Shown here piece by piece: positions 7,580 through 15,088 of a DNA stretch of 64,000 bases (its first letter is position 1; the number at the start of each line of letters is the position of its first letter). Under the pieces are notes generated by a model. It saw nothing but the letters and a program-made list of their open reading frames with translations. It was not told the DNA's origin and did not search any database. The stretch comes from Streptomyces sp. NRRL B-1140. Lineage in GTDB: Bacteria; Actinomycetota; Actinomycetes; Streptomycetales; Streptomycetaceae. The DNA is taken from positions 44,302 to 108,301 of the forward strand of contig NZ_LGEA01000100.1 in assembly GCF_001280065.1 (NCBI RefSeq), in the 5' to 3' direction. Position numbers and translations under genes: made by a program.

Positions 7580-8185
7580 TCAGCTCCCCTGGATGACCTG
7601 CGTGACGCCGTTGATGATCTGCTGCACGGCGATCGCGGAGAGCATCATGCCGGCCAGGCGGGTCACCAGGACCACACCGCCGTCCTTGATGATCCGGATG
7701 ATCACCAGCGAGTAGCGCATCACCAGCCACAGCACGACGTGGATGGCGAGGATCGCCGCCCACACGGACACCTGCGTGGCGACGCTGTGGGCCTTCTGCA
7801 CGGCGAGGATGACCGACACGATCGCCCCGGGTCCGGCCAGCAGCGGCATGCCGAGCGGCACCAGGGCGACGTTGACGTCCTTGGTCTGCTTGGGCTCGTC
7901 CGTCTTGCCGGTGAGCAGGTCCAGCGCGATCAGGAGGAGCAGCAGGCCGCCCGCGATCATCAGCGCGGGCACGGACACGTGCAGGTAGTCGAGGATCTGG
8001 TGGCCGAGCAGCCCGAACACGGTGATCACGCCGGCGGCGACGCAGACGGCCTGGAAGGCCATCCGCTTCTGCACCTTGCCGGGCCGGCCCGCGGTGAGGG
8101 CGAGGAAGATCGGTGTGATCCCCGGGGGATCCATGATGACGAAGAGGGTCAGGAACAGGGAGCCGAAGACGGCGAGGTCGAACAT
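7580..8185 (-). CDS. MarC family integral membrane protein
   Basis: Six-helix membrane protein of the MarC/UPF0056 (NAAT-like) family, 201 residues as usual for the family. The diagnostic N-terminal FVIMDPPGITPIFLAL and the central PLGMPLLAGPGAIVSV signature are both present, with hydrophobic segments spread across the whole chain. The physiological substrate is not known; the early link to multiple antibiotic resistance was not upheld for E. coli MarC. ATG 8185 has AAGG about 8 nt upstream. The gene is convergent with the protease-hydrolase fusion, only 14 bases away, and 130 bases upstream of the PHP gene on the same strand, so it may be cotranscribed with it or independent. Confidence 0.9.
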   Translation of the reverse strand: MFDLAVFGSLFLTLFVIMDPPGITPIFLALTAGRPGKVQKRMAFQAVCVAAGVITVFGLLGHQILDYLHVSVPALMIAGGLLLLLIALDLLTGKTDEPKQTKDVNVALVPLGMPLLAGPGAIVSVILAVQKAHSVATQVSVWAAILAIHVVLWLVMRYSLVIIRIIKDGGVVLVTRLAGMMLSAIAVQQIINGVTQVIQGS

Positions 8186-8315
8186 GAGTGAGCCTTGCGC
8201 AGGGGGCTGCCGCCGCGGGCAGGCGGTGCGCAGGGCGGAACGCCTGGGCGCAGCGGGCAGCGCCGGGTGAGAGAAGAAGACGGGGAGAAGGAAACCGGCT
8301 TACGGGAGGGGAATC

Positions 8316-9176
8316 TCAGACGGCCCCGCCGGCCCCCGGCACGGGAAACGCCCCGAAGGCCCGCCGTGTGATCTCCCCGTACACCTCGGGATCCGTCGTG
8401 TACTCCCCGAGCACGCAGGTCTTACGGCTGCCGTGATAGTCCGAGGACCCGGTCACCAGCAGCCCGAGCTCCTTGGCCAGACCGCGCAGCCGTGCCCTCG
8501 TGTCCGCGTCGTGGTCCATGTGGTCGACCTCGACGCCGTCCAGCCCGGCCGCGGCCATCTCGGCGATGGCGGCCTCCGGCACCGTGCGCCCCCGCTTGCT
8601 CGCCCCGGGGTGCGCGAAGACCGCGACCCCGCCCGCGCCCTTGATCAGGCGGATGGCCTCGAAGGGGTCGGTCTCGTGCTTCTCCACGTAGACCCGGCCG
8701 CCGTCGGCCAGCCAGTCCTGCGTGAAGGCGTCGTTCACGGTCGGCACGACACCGAGCTCTACGAGCGCGCTCGCCACGTGCGGGCGCCCGACGGACCCGT
8801 CGCCGGCGATCCGTGCCACCTGCTCCCAGGTCACCGGCACGCCCAGCTCCTGAAGCTTGGCGATCATGCCCCGGGCACGCGGTACCCGGTCGTCCCGGAC
8901 CAGCTCCCGCTCGGCGAGCAGCGCCGGCTCCTCGGCATCGAAGAGGTAGGCCAGCATGTGCATGCTGATGCCGTCGATCCGGCAGGAGAGCTCGGCCCCG
9001 GTCACCAGCGTGAGGCCCTCGGGCAGCGCGGCGATGGCCTCGGCGTGCCCGCGCGTGGTGTCGTGATCGGTGAGCGCGACGATGTCGAGCCCGGCCACAG
9101 CGGCTTTCCGCACCAGCTCGGCGGGCGAGTCCGTGCCGTCGGAAGCGGTGGAGTGGGTGTGCAGATCGATACGCAC
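8316..9176 (-). CDS. PHP-domain phosphoesterase (YciV/TrpH/RNase AM-like)
   Basis: Metal-dependent phosphoesterase of the PHP family, 286 residues, the size of E. coli YciV (RNase AM). That family includes 5'-3' trimming of short RNAs and 3',5'-nucleotide bisphosphate hydrolysis. The four PHP motifs are visible: DLHTHSTASDGT at the N-terminus, ALTDHDT, GAELSC, then AHPG and SSDYHG near the C-terminus, supplying the His/Asp/Glu ligands for a metal cluster. The start is GTG 9176, giving MRIDLHTHS, with GGAG 8 nt upstream; a longer frame to 9239 lacks support. The RNA or nucleotide substrate is inferred from the family. Confidence 0.85.
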   Translation of the reverse strand: MRIDLHTHSTASDGTDSPAELVRKAAVAGLDIVALTDHDTTRGHAEAIAALPEGLTLVTGAELSCRIDGISMHMLAYLFDAEEPALLAERELVRDDRVPRARGMIAKLQELGVPVTWEQVARIAGDGSVGRPHVASALVELGVVPTVNDAFTQDWLADGGRVYVEKHETDPFEAIRLIKGAGGVAVFAHPGASKRGRTVPEAAIAEMAAAGLDGVEVDHMDHDADTRARLRGLAKELGLLVTGSSDYHGSRKTCVLGEYTTDPEVYGEITRRAFGAFPVPGAGGAV

Positions 9177-9284
9177 GACACGGACTCCAGACACAGCGAC
9201 ACGAACGGGGCTGCTCAAGGATAACCGCATTTTCAACACCCGGTGTCACACCTGAACCCGCCAAGCACCCCCTACATGAACGCA

Positions 9285-9320
9285 CCCCGAAGGGGCGCGG
9301 GGAACTGCGCGACCAGCCAC
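9285..9320 (+). repeat. dispersed Streptomyces intergenic repeat, copy 1 (with hairpin)
   Basis: Contains GGGGCGCGGGGAACTGCGCG followed by ACCAGCCAC. The GGGG start pairs with CCCC at 9285-9288 to make a short hairpin. Similar copies lie at 18148, 25975 (reverse, one mismatch) and 35570 (reverse). Here it follows the zinc-ribbon gene and may end its transcript. Confidence 0.7.
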
Positions 9321-9356
9321 AGCCAGCCGGCAGCCGCCAACGCCCCCCCCCAGGCG

Positions 9357-9998
9357 CTACGGCTGAAGCAAGCGCGGTGACAACGCCCCGCACGGCACCA
9401 GCTCCACCTCGGCCCCCGCCTCCCGGAGATCCGCCAACACCAGTTCGTCGTACATCAGCAGACCGGACTGCTCGGGCCAGACCACGGCCCACAGCCACAT
9501 CCCGAGGGCCTCGCCCGCGAACACCGCCCGGTCGCCCGGCGCCCCGGCCACATGCCAGAGCGGTGTGGGGCGCCCGGCTGCCAGCACCTTGGCCTGCGGC
9601 GGCTTCCCGACGTCCATGTGCGGCCCCGGGTCGGGACCGTCCATACCCGCGTAGCGCGCCCCGAGGCCGACGCCGAGCTCCTCGGCCACCAGGATCAGCT
9701 CGCCCATGCCGCCGAGCGGCCCGGGGCCCGTGCAGGCCACGGCGGTCGCGCGGCCGCCGGTGCGGTCGTCCCCCGCGCAGGCCACCCCCGTGAACAGCCA
9801 CCCCACCGGCAGCGGCCAGGGCATCCACAGCGGCACCCGGGTGCGGTGCACCACGACGTTGAGGGCGTCGACGCTGGGCGGTATCACGGGCTGCACCGGG
9901 TGAACGGTGCCGTGCACATCGCACTGCCACGAGTCGGAGAAGAGGCCGGGAGCCCTGACCCGGCCACCGCACTTCGGGCAACTGGGTTCGCCCCTCAT
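9357..9998 (-). CDS. zinc-ribbon conserved protein (DUF6758-like)
   Basis: Actinobacterial protein of unknown function, 213 residues. It opens with CPKCGG and a second Cys (WQCDVHG), a likely zinc ribbon, and is then rich in Gly, Val and Trp (PLWMPWPLPVGWLFTGV, MWLWAVVWPEQSGLL) without clear membrane spans. I recall this family being named DUF6758 in Streptomyces; no role is known to me. ATG 9998 has no strong ribosome binding site, and a TAGGAC element lies about 11 nt upstream, so it may have a very short leader. It stands alone between the PHP gene and the divergent MFS gene. Confidence 0.75.
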   Translation of the reverse strand: MRGEPSCPKCGGRVRAPGLFSDSWQCDVHGTVHPVQPVIPPSVDALNVVVHRTRVPLWMPWPLPVGWLFTGVACAGDDRTGGRATAVACTGPGPLGGMGELILVAEELGVGLGARYAGMDGPDPGPHMDVGKPPQAKVLAAGRPTPLWHVAGAPGDRAVFAGEALGMWLWAVVWPEQSGLLMYDELVLADLREAGAEVELVPCGALSPRLLQP

Positions 9999-10095
9999 AG
10001 GGCCCCACGGTCCTACCCGCGCCCCGCCGCGTCAAGGACGATCACCCATCCGGACGGAAGCCTTCACCACCCACACTAGATGTAACTTGCATTAA

Positions 10096-10125
10096 TTAGC
10101 TTGGCTAACTTAGTGTGTGTATATA
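10096..10125 (+). promoter_or_regulatory. promoter with TTAGC-N3-GCTAA palindrome upstream of MFS gene
   Basis: In an AT-rich pocket, TTAGCT (10096-10101) and TATATA (10120-10125) are 18 nt apart and could be -35 and -10. A perfect palindrome TTAGC-TTG-GCTAA (10096-10108) overlaps the -35, a common repressor position. MarR- and TetR-type regulators bind sites of this style, but no regulator gene is adjacent. Confidence 0.45.
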
Positions 10126-10158
10126 CCAACTACCCCGTCTCGGGAAAGGGAGCAAGCA

Positions 10159-11382
10159 ATGGACCCCTTCGACGCCGGAGCGCGCGGCCTCCTGAAGCAG
10201 CCCAAGTCCGTGTGGGCGACCGCCGGGGCCTCGGTCGTCGCCTTCATGGGCATCGGGCTCGTCGACCCGATCCTGCCGTCCATCGCCCAGGGTCTCGACG
10301 CCACGGCCGGCCAGGTCTCCCTGCTCTTCACCTCGTACTTCCTCATCACCGCCGTCGCGATGCTGGTGACCGGATTCGTCTCCAGCCGGATCGGCGGGAA
10401 GAAGACCCTGCTGCTCGGCCTCGCGTTCGTCGTGGTGTTCGCCGGGCTCGCCGGCACCTCCGGATCCGTGGGCGAGCTGGTGGGCTTCCGGGCCGGATGG
10501 GGCCTCGGCAACGCGCTGTTCGTCTCCACGGCCCTCGCCGTCATCGTCGGCGCGGCGGCCGGCGGCAGCGGCGCGGCCATCCTGCTCTACGAATCGGCCC
10601 TCGGCCTCGGCATGGCCTGCGGCCCCCTGCTGGGCGCCCTGCTCGGTGACGCCAGCTGGCGCTACCCGTTCTTCGGCACCGCGTTCCTGATGGCCGTCGG
10701 CTTCCTGTGCATCACGGTGTTCCTGAAGGAACAGCCCAAGCCGGCCCGCAAGACCTCGCCGCTGGACCCGCTCAAGGCCCTCGGCCACGGCGGTCTCGCC
10801 TCCGCGGCGGCCTCGGCGTTCTTCTACAACTACACGTTCTTCACCGTGCTGGCCTTCACGCCGTTCGTGCTGAACATGAGCCCCTACCGGTCCGGGGCGG
10901 TGTTCTTCGCCTGGGGCGTGCTGCTCGCCGTCTTCTCGGTGATCGTCGCCCCGCGACTCCAGAAGCGGTTCGGCTCACTGAAGGTGCTCGGCGGTTCGCT
11001 GGTGCTGCTCGCGGCCGACGTCCTCGTGCTCGGCTACGGCTCGCACACCACCGCGGTCGTCTGCACGATCCTGTCCGGCGCCTTCATCGGCGTGAACAAC
11101 ACCGTCTACACCGAACTGGCCCTCGGCGTCTCGGACGCGCCCCGGCCGGTGGCGAGCGCGGGCTACAACTTCGTGCGCTGGTTCGCGGCGGCCGCTGCCC
11201 CCTACTTCGCGCCGAAGATCGAGGAGTGGACCGACGTCCACATCCCCTTCGTGGTCGCGGCGGTCACCGCGGTCGTGGGCGCGGCGGTGGTCGTCGTACG
11301 GCGCAAGGCCCTCACAGCCGAGGCCGAGGAGCTGGAGCCGCGGCACGCGACCGAGGACGGCGTCGCCGTCTTCGCCAACTGA
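10159..11382 (+). CDS. MFS transporter (DHA-type exporter)
   Basis: Proton-driven membrane exporter or transporter of the major facilitator superfamily, 407 residues with about 12 hydrophobic helices. The MFS signature region between helices 2 and 3 is present (GFVSSRIGGKKTLLLGL), and helix 1 holds GLVDPILPSIAQ, typical of the drug:H+ antiporter-1 subgroup. A Glu/Ala-rich tail ends the protein. ATG 10159 has GGGAGCAAGCA in front. The palindromic promoter upstream suggests repressor control, hence perhaps an inducible efflux pump. The substrate cannot be read from sequence. It is convergent with the SUFU gene, whose 3' end contains the hairpin likely to stop this transcript. Confidence 0.9.
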   Translation: MDPFDAGARGLLKQPKSVWATAGASVVAFMGIGLVDPILPSIAQGLDATAGQVSLLFTSYFLITAVAMLVTGFVSSRIGGKKTLLLGLAFVVVFAGLAGTSGSVGELVGFRAGWGLGNALFVSTALAVIVGAAAGGSGAAILLYESALGLGMACGPLLGALLGDASWRYPFFGTAFLMAVGFLCITVFLKEQPKPARKTSPLDPLKALGHGGLASAAASAFFYNYTFFTVLAFTPFVLNMSPYRSGAVFFAWGVLLAVFSVIVAPRLQKRFGSLKVLGGSLVLLAADVLVLGYGSHTTAVVCTILSGAFIGVNNTVYTELALGVSDAPRPVASAGYNFVRWFAAAAAPYFAPKIEEWTDVHIPFVVAAVTAVVGAAVVVVRRKALTAEAEELEPRHATEDGVAVFAN

Positions 11383-11412
11383 GGCCACGCAGCCGGAGTT
11401 TGGTGAGCTTCC

Positions 11413-11997
11413 TCACTCCAGCGGGACGGACTTCCGGGACGGATCCCGGAGGTCCGTCCCCTGGTTCAGCCACCTCTCCTGGAGTGCCTGCGCGCCGTGC
11501 ACGCGCTTCCAGGCGGCCTCGTTCGGGGTCATCGGCAGCAGCGGCAGGAACCGCACGGGGTCGAGGGGCTCGTCGAGCTCCAGGTCCTCGACCAGACCGC
11601 CCGGCTCGGCGACCAGGACCGAGGTGAAGGGGGCGCCCGGCCACAGCGGCTCACCGACGTCGAGGGACGCTCCGGGGGCCACGACCAGGCCCTCCACCTG
11701 CGGAGACGCGGCGAGCACGGCGAGCGGCCGGAGCACCTTGTCAGTGTCGGCCAGACCGGCACGGACCGACAGGACCAGCTCGGCACGCGGCCCCTTGACC
11801 GGGTCGGCGACCACCGCCGTGGGGTCCGTCATGGGGTGCGCGGACATGCCGAGCGAGGCGTAGCGGACGATGCCGCCCTCCTGGAAGCGGAGCACCTCGA
11901 TGCGGTCCGTGCCGAGGAAGGTGACCGCCGCGCGCGCGTCCGGTTCACCCAGCGCGCTGCGCAACCGGGCTTCGACCAGAGGGAGAACATCTGCCAT
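11413..11997 (-). CDS. suppressor-of-fused (SUFU) domain protein
   Basis: Cytoplasmic protein of 194 residues, length and pattern as in bacterial SUFU-like proteins (MADVLPLVEARLRSAL at the start, then the domain to the C-terminal WLNQGTDLRDPSR). Bacterial SUFU domains are often immunity or interaction modules in toxin systems. Standalone Streptomyces copies like this have no assigned role, and no toxin is adjacent. ATG 11997 has no ribosome binding site; TATGCT lies 6 nt upstream on the coding strand (12009-12004), the leaderless pattern. Alternative starts upstream are poorly supported. It is convergent with the MFS gene. Confidence 0.75.
   Translation of the reverse strand: MADVLPLVEARLRSALGEPDARAAVTFLGTDRIEVLRFQEGGIVRYASLGMSAHPMTDPTAVVADPVKGPRAELVLSVRAGLADTDKVLRPLAVLAASPQVEGLVVAPGASLDVGEPLWPGAPFTSVLVAEPGGLVEDLELDEPLDPVRFLPLLPMTPNEAAWKRVHGAQALQERWLNQGTDLRDPSRKSVPLE
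11423..11460. terminator. 17-bp hairpin inside the 3' end of the SUFU coding region
   Basis: GGGACGGAC.TCCGGGA pairs with TCCCGGA.GTCCGTCCC (one mismatch, 4-nt loop). It lies 40 bases after the stop of the convergent MFS gene and overlaps the last ~16 codons of the SUFU gene, so it probably stops transcription in the MFS direction. Confidence 0.6.
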
Positions 11998-12164
11998 GCG
12001 GCGAGCATAGAACTCGTCAGTAGCGGGCAAAGCAGCACCTTGACAGTTGTGTCGGCTGCTACTCTTGCCCGGTGGTTCGGGGCAGCACGCAGAAGCGTCG
12101 CGATCAAGCCCCGACGCCGAAGGAACTCCCTTACGAGGGACCGGCCGGAGGAGGTGGGGCTGCA

Positions 12165-12218
12165 ATGGATCGAAGTCGACCGTGCAGTAGCACCACGCTC
12201 TTCGCGCCGCCGATGTAG
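12165..12218 (+). CDS. candidate 17-codon leader peptide upstream of corA
   Basis: ATG 12165 is preceded by a strong ribosome binding site (GGAGGAGGTGG, 7 nt spacing) and runs 17 codons, MDRSRPCSSTTLFAPPM, to TAG at 12216. It lies in a 455-base region between the SUFU and CorA genes with no other plausible gene. The next gene, CorA, starts 234 bases later with its own AAGGAG. A leader peptide of similar size (CorL) controls the Salmonella corA leader, so an attenuator-like role is an attractive idea, but nothing in sequence shows homology to CorL. The excellent ribosome binding site is the only direct evidence of translation. Confidence 0.4.
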   Translation: MDRSRPCSSTTLFAPPM

Positions 12219-12452
12219 CCGCTTCTGTCTCTGGCTGCCACCTCTCGCACTCGCTTCACCGCGGAAGAGCGCTTCGTTTCGCTTTGCCTGATCTGCCTCA
12301 GTAGCTGAATCAGTGACGAAACCGGCCACCGCGACGATGCGGTGCTCCCCGCTTTGTGGACGTGCGAAACATCCGTCGTCACAACGTCCTCATTCCGGGT
12401 AGTTCCACCCGTCGCCGGCGCCGTTCGTCGCCCGCCCGCGAAGGAGCCCGCC
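12219..12452 (+). other. corA 5' leader, no gene seen
   Basis: These 234 bases contain no convincing open frame. They are less GC-rich than the surrounding genes and hold several short complementary stretches (for example GAAG/CTTC near 12258), but no stem I can call with confidence. They would be the untranslated leader between the 17-codon ORF and the CorA start. Confidence 0.4.
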
Positions 12453-13568
12453 ATGTCGATGATCCGCGACCTGCGCGCCGTTGTCCGTCCCTCCCGTGTG
12501 TCGCTGCGCAAGGAGAGCGGGACCTACGACGCCACCCGCAGCCCCGCCGCGGCCACGGCCGTCGTCGACTGCGCCGTCTACCGGGACGGCCGCCGCGTCG
12601 AGACCGAGGCCGCCCTGACCCCGCACGAGGCGGTGCGCCTGGCGCGCCGCGACGGTGGTTTCGTGTGGATCGGCCTGCACGAGCCGACCGAGGCCGAATT
12701 CTCCGGTATCGCCGGTGAGTTCGGGCTGCACCCGCTGGCCGTGGAGGACGCCGTCCAGGCGCACCAGCGGCCCAAGCTGGAGCGCTACGACGACTCCCTG
12801 TTCACGGTGTTCAAGACCATCCACTACGTCGAGCACGACCAGCTCGACGCCAACAGCGAGGTCGTCGAGTCCGGCGAGGTCATGTGCTTCACCGGACGGG
12901 ACTTCTTCATCACCGTCCGGCACGGCGGTCAGGGCTCCCTGCGGGCTCTGCGGCACCGCCTCCAGGACGACCCCGAGCTGCTCGCCAAAGGCCCGTCGGC
13001 CGTGCTGCACGCCATCGCGGACCACGTCGTCGACGGGTACATCGCCGTCGCCGACGCGGTGCAGGACGACATCGACGAGGTGGAGACCGAGGTGTTCTCC
13101 CCGGGGCGCAAGGGCTCGCCGCGCGGTTCGGACGCCGGCCGGATCTACCAACTCAAGCGCGAGGTGCTGGAGTTCAAGCGGGCCGTGTCACCGCTGCTGC
13201 GGCCCATGCAGCTGCTGAGCGAGCGGCCGATGCGGCTGGTCGACCCCGACATCCAGAAGTACTTCCGGGACGTCGCCGACCACCTGGCCCGCGTCCAGGA
13301 GCAGGTCCTCGGCTTCGACGAGCTGCTCAACTCCATCCTCCAGGCCAATCTGGCGCAGGCGTCCGTCGCCCAGAACGAGGACATGCGGAAGATCACCTCG
13401 TGGGCCGCGATCATCGCCGTGCCGACCATGGTGTGCGGCGTGTACGGCATGAACTTCGACCACATGCCGGAGCTGCACTGGCGCTACGGCTACCCGGTGA
13501 TCCTCGGCTTCACGGTGGTGGTCTGCCTCGGCATCCACCGCACCCTGAAGCGGAACGGATGGCTGTGA
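12453..13568 (+). CDS. corA: CorA-family magnesium/cobalt channel
   Basis: Homopentameric divalent-cation channel of the cytoplasmic membrane, mainly for Mg2+ uptake. The 371-residue protein has the large N-terminal cytosolic funnel, a long helix (~residues 230-310, rich in Leu/Arg/Glu), and two C-terminal transmembrane helices. The family signature YGMNF follows the first helix (WAAIIAVPTMVCGVYGMNF), and the second helix ends ...GIHRTLKRNGWL. ATG 12453 has AAGGAG 6 nt upstream. It sits near other magnesium-related proteins (MgtE-N/CBS protein at 15089). A possible leader peptide precedes it. Specificity for Mg2+ over Co2+ or Ni2+ is a family assumption; gene order matches the M. tuberculosis corA neighbourhood as I recall it. 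Confidence 0.9.
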   Translation: MSMIRDLRAVVRPSRVSLRKESGTYDATRSPAAATAVVDCAVYRDGRRVETEAALTPHEAVRLARRDGGFVWIGLHEPTEAEFSGIAGEFGLHPLAVEDAVQAHQRPKLERYDDSLFTVFKTIHYVEHDQLDANSEVVESGEVMCFTGRDFFITVRHGGQGSLRALRHRLQDDPELLAKGPSAVLHAIADHVVDGYIAVADAVQDDIDEVETEVFSPGRKGSPRGSDAGRIYQLKREVLEFKRAVSPLLRPMQLLSERPMRLVDPDIQKYFRDVADHLARVQEQVLGFDELLNSILQANLAQASVAQNEDMRKITSWAAIIAVPTMVCGVYGMNFDHMPELHWRYGYPVILGFTVVVCLGIHRTLKRNGWL

Positions 13569-13590
13569 GCGGCCTGGTTAGGCTGGGCCC

Positions 13591-14103
13591 ATGACAAGCG
13601 AGCTGCTCGACAAGGCCCTCGTCGAGGAGGCCACCAAGAAGTCCGGCCTCGTCTGGGTCCAGGGCCCCGACGGCCCGGCGCGCGCCCTGTGGCACGTGTG
13701 GCACGAGGGGGCCGCGTGCCTGGTCGGCGACGGGCCGGGCGAGCAGCCGCTGCCAAGTCTCGCCGACGGCGCCGAGGCGAAGGTGACGGTCCGCAGCAAG
13801 GACAAGGGCGGCCGGCTGGCCACCTGGACGGCGCGGGTCACGGAGCTCGCCCCGCGCTCCGAGGCGTGGGACGCGACGGTCGCCGAGCTCAAGGGCAAGC
13901 GGCTGAACGCACCGGACGGCGAGGCCATGACCGACCGCTGGGCCCGCGAGTGCCGGGTGCTGCGCCTGGAACCGACGGGGGCGACCGCGCCCCTGCCCGA
14001 CGGCTCGCTGTCCGAGCCTCCCCTGCCGTCCCCGGCGATCACCCGCCGGCCGGTCCCGGCGGGCCTGCCCCGCCTGCTGCTGAGGAAGCGCAAACGGACC
14101 TGA
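13591..14103 (+). CDS. conserved hypothetical protein, 170 aa
   Basis: Soluble protein of unknown function. The pattern (TKKSGLVWVQGPDGPARALWHVWHEGAACLVGDGPGEQPLP then alternating beta strands) suggests a beta-barrel, possibly the FMN-binding split barrel of pyridoxamine-oxidase-like proteins, though I cannot see a flavin motif. The C-terminus is basic (LLRKRKRT). ATG 13591 has no ribosome binding site but TAGGCT sits 6 nt upstream (13579-13584), a leaderless arrangement, so the gene has its own promoter inside the 22-base gap after corA. It converges on the lipoprotein gene with only 4 bases between stops. Confidence 0.75.
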   Translation: MTSELLDKALVEEATKKSGLVWVQGPDGPARALWHVWHEGAACLVGDGPGEQPLPSLADGAEAKVTVRSKDKGGRLATWTARVTELAPRSEAWDATVAELKGKRLNAPDGEAMTDRWARECRVLRLEPTGATAPLPDGSLSEPPLPSPAITRRPVPAGLPRLLLRKRKRT

Positions 14104-14107
14104 CGGC

Positions 14108-14863
14108 CTACGAGGACGGCAGCTGCTTGCCGTAGTCCACGGTCTCGTTCCTCTCCGGCTTCCTGAGCGAGAAGTCCTCTCCCCAGGCGGAGAAGGTGAG
14201 GGTTCCCGCCCCGCCGGCCCGCTCCAGGCGCAGCGGGTACGGCTTGCCCTCCAGGGAGACCTCCAGAGTGCCGCCGGAGCCCTTGTCACCGGTGACGCGG
14301 ATGGTGCGGACGCCCGCCTCCTCGTCGTGGCCGTCCGTCGCGAGCGTCCCGTGCAGGGTCAGCAGACCGTCGAGGAGGAGAGCCTTGTCCGTGAAACCGC
14401 TGAACTTCTTGTACGCGGGATCGCCCTGCGGCACCTTCACGAACTTGCCGTCGAGCTTGGAGGCCGCCGCCGCGTCCGCCTTGCCGCTCCCGCCCCGGCC
14501 GCTGCCGTGAGTCCAGAACTCGGCGTCCGCCATGACGTAGAGCTGCTCGCCGATGCGCAGCAGCTTGAAGGTCGCGCCCTTGGCGGTGACCGAACCGTCA
14601 CCGCCGTCGTCCTTCAGCCGCATGTCGAGCGCGTACGTCCGCCCGCCGCTGACGACGTTGCCGTGCACCCGGACCGCGTCGGCGGCCTCGGCGGCCGACC
14701 GGGTCTTGCCCTGGATCTTGGCGGCGGGGAGTCTGCCGACCCCGTTGGTGCCCTCGTTCGGATCCTCCGCACAGCCGGTGAGCACCGTTCCCGTCACGAG
14801 CAGGGCGCATGTCGCGCTCGCGAGCGCGGCACGGCGGCCACGGCTCTGGCGAATCGGAGTCAC
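14108..14863 (-). CDS. secreted lipoprotein (LppX/LprG-like)
   Basis: Exported lipid-anchored protein, 251 residues. The signal peptide starts after a basic n-region (RQSRGRRAALASATCALLVTG) and ends in the lipobox VLTGC, with the Cys as the lipidation site. The mature part is beta-rich (YALDMRLKDDGGDGSVTAKG, FKLLRIGEQLYVMADAEFW) and resembles the LppX/LprAFG fold of actinobacteria, which carries lipids or glycolipids across the envelope. That link is by general pattern, not a firm motif. GTG 14863 places the signal peptide correctly; longer frames do not. It is monocistronic, convergent with the 170-residue gene. Confidence 0.75.
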   Translation of the reverse strand: MTPIRQSRGRRAALASATCALLVTGTVLTGCAEDPNEGTNGVGRLPAAKIQGKTRSAAEAADAVRVHGNVVSGGRTYALDMRLKDDGGDGSVTAKGATFKLLRIGEQLYVMADAEFWTHGSGRGGSGKADAAAASKLDGKFVKVPQGDPAYKKFSGFTDKALLLDGLLTLHGTLATDGHDEEAGVRTIRVTGDKGSGGTLEVSLEGKPYPLRLERAGGAGTLTFSAWGEDFSLRKPERNETVDYGKQLPSS

Positions 14864-15088
14864 AGGTGGGGCTGCCTCTCTGACGGGAGACCTGAACGGC
14901 GTACCGCAGGGTACCGGGGTCGTGCGGGCGGATCGGAGCCAGTCCGTCCGGACCGGCCGCCGACGCGCCACCGATCAGGACGGGCTAGCCTGAAGCCCAC
15001 CCGAGCGGGCAATTCGGAAGACACAGGCACAAAGAAAGCCCTCCACACAGGACCCACGAACCACCCCGCACGAAAAGGAGCCGCGGCC

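Noticed and set aside
5649..7763. 704-aa frame on the minus strand across the protease-hydrolase gene
   Set aside because: No motif; the plus strand has two complete catalytic centres.
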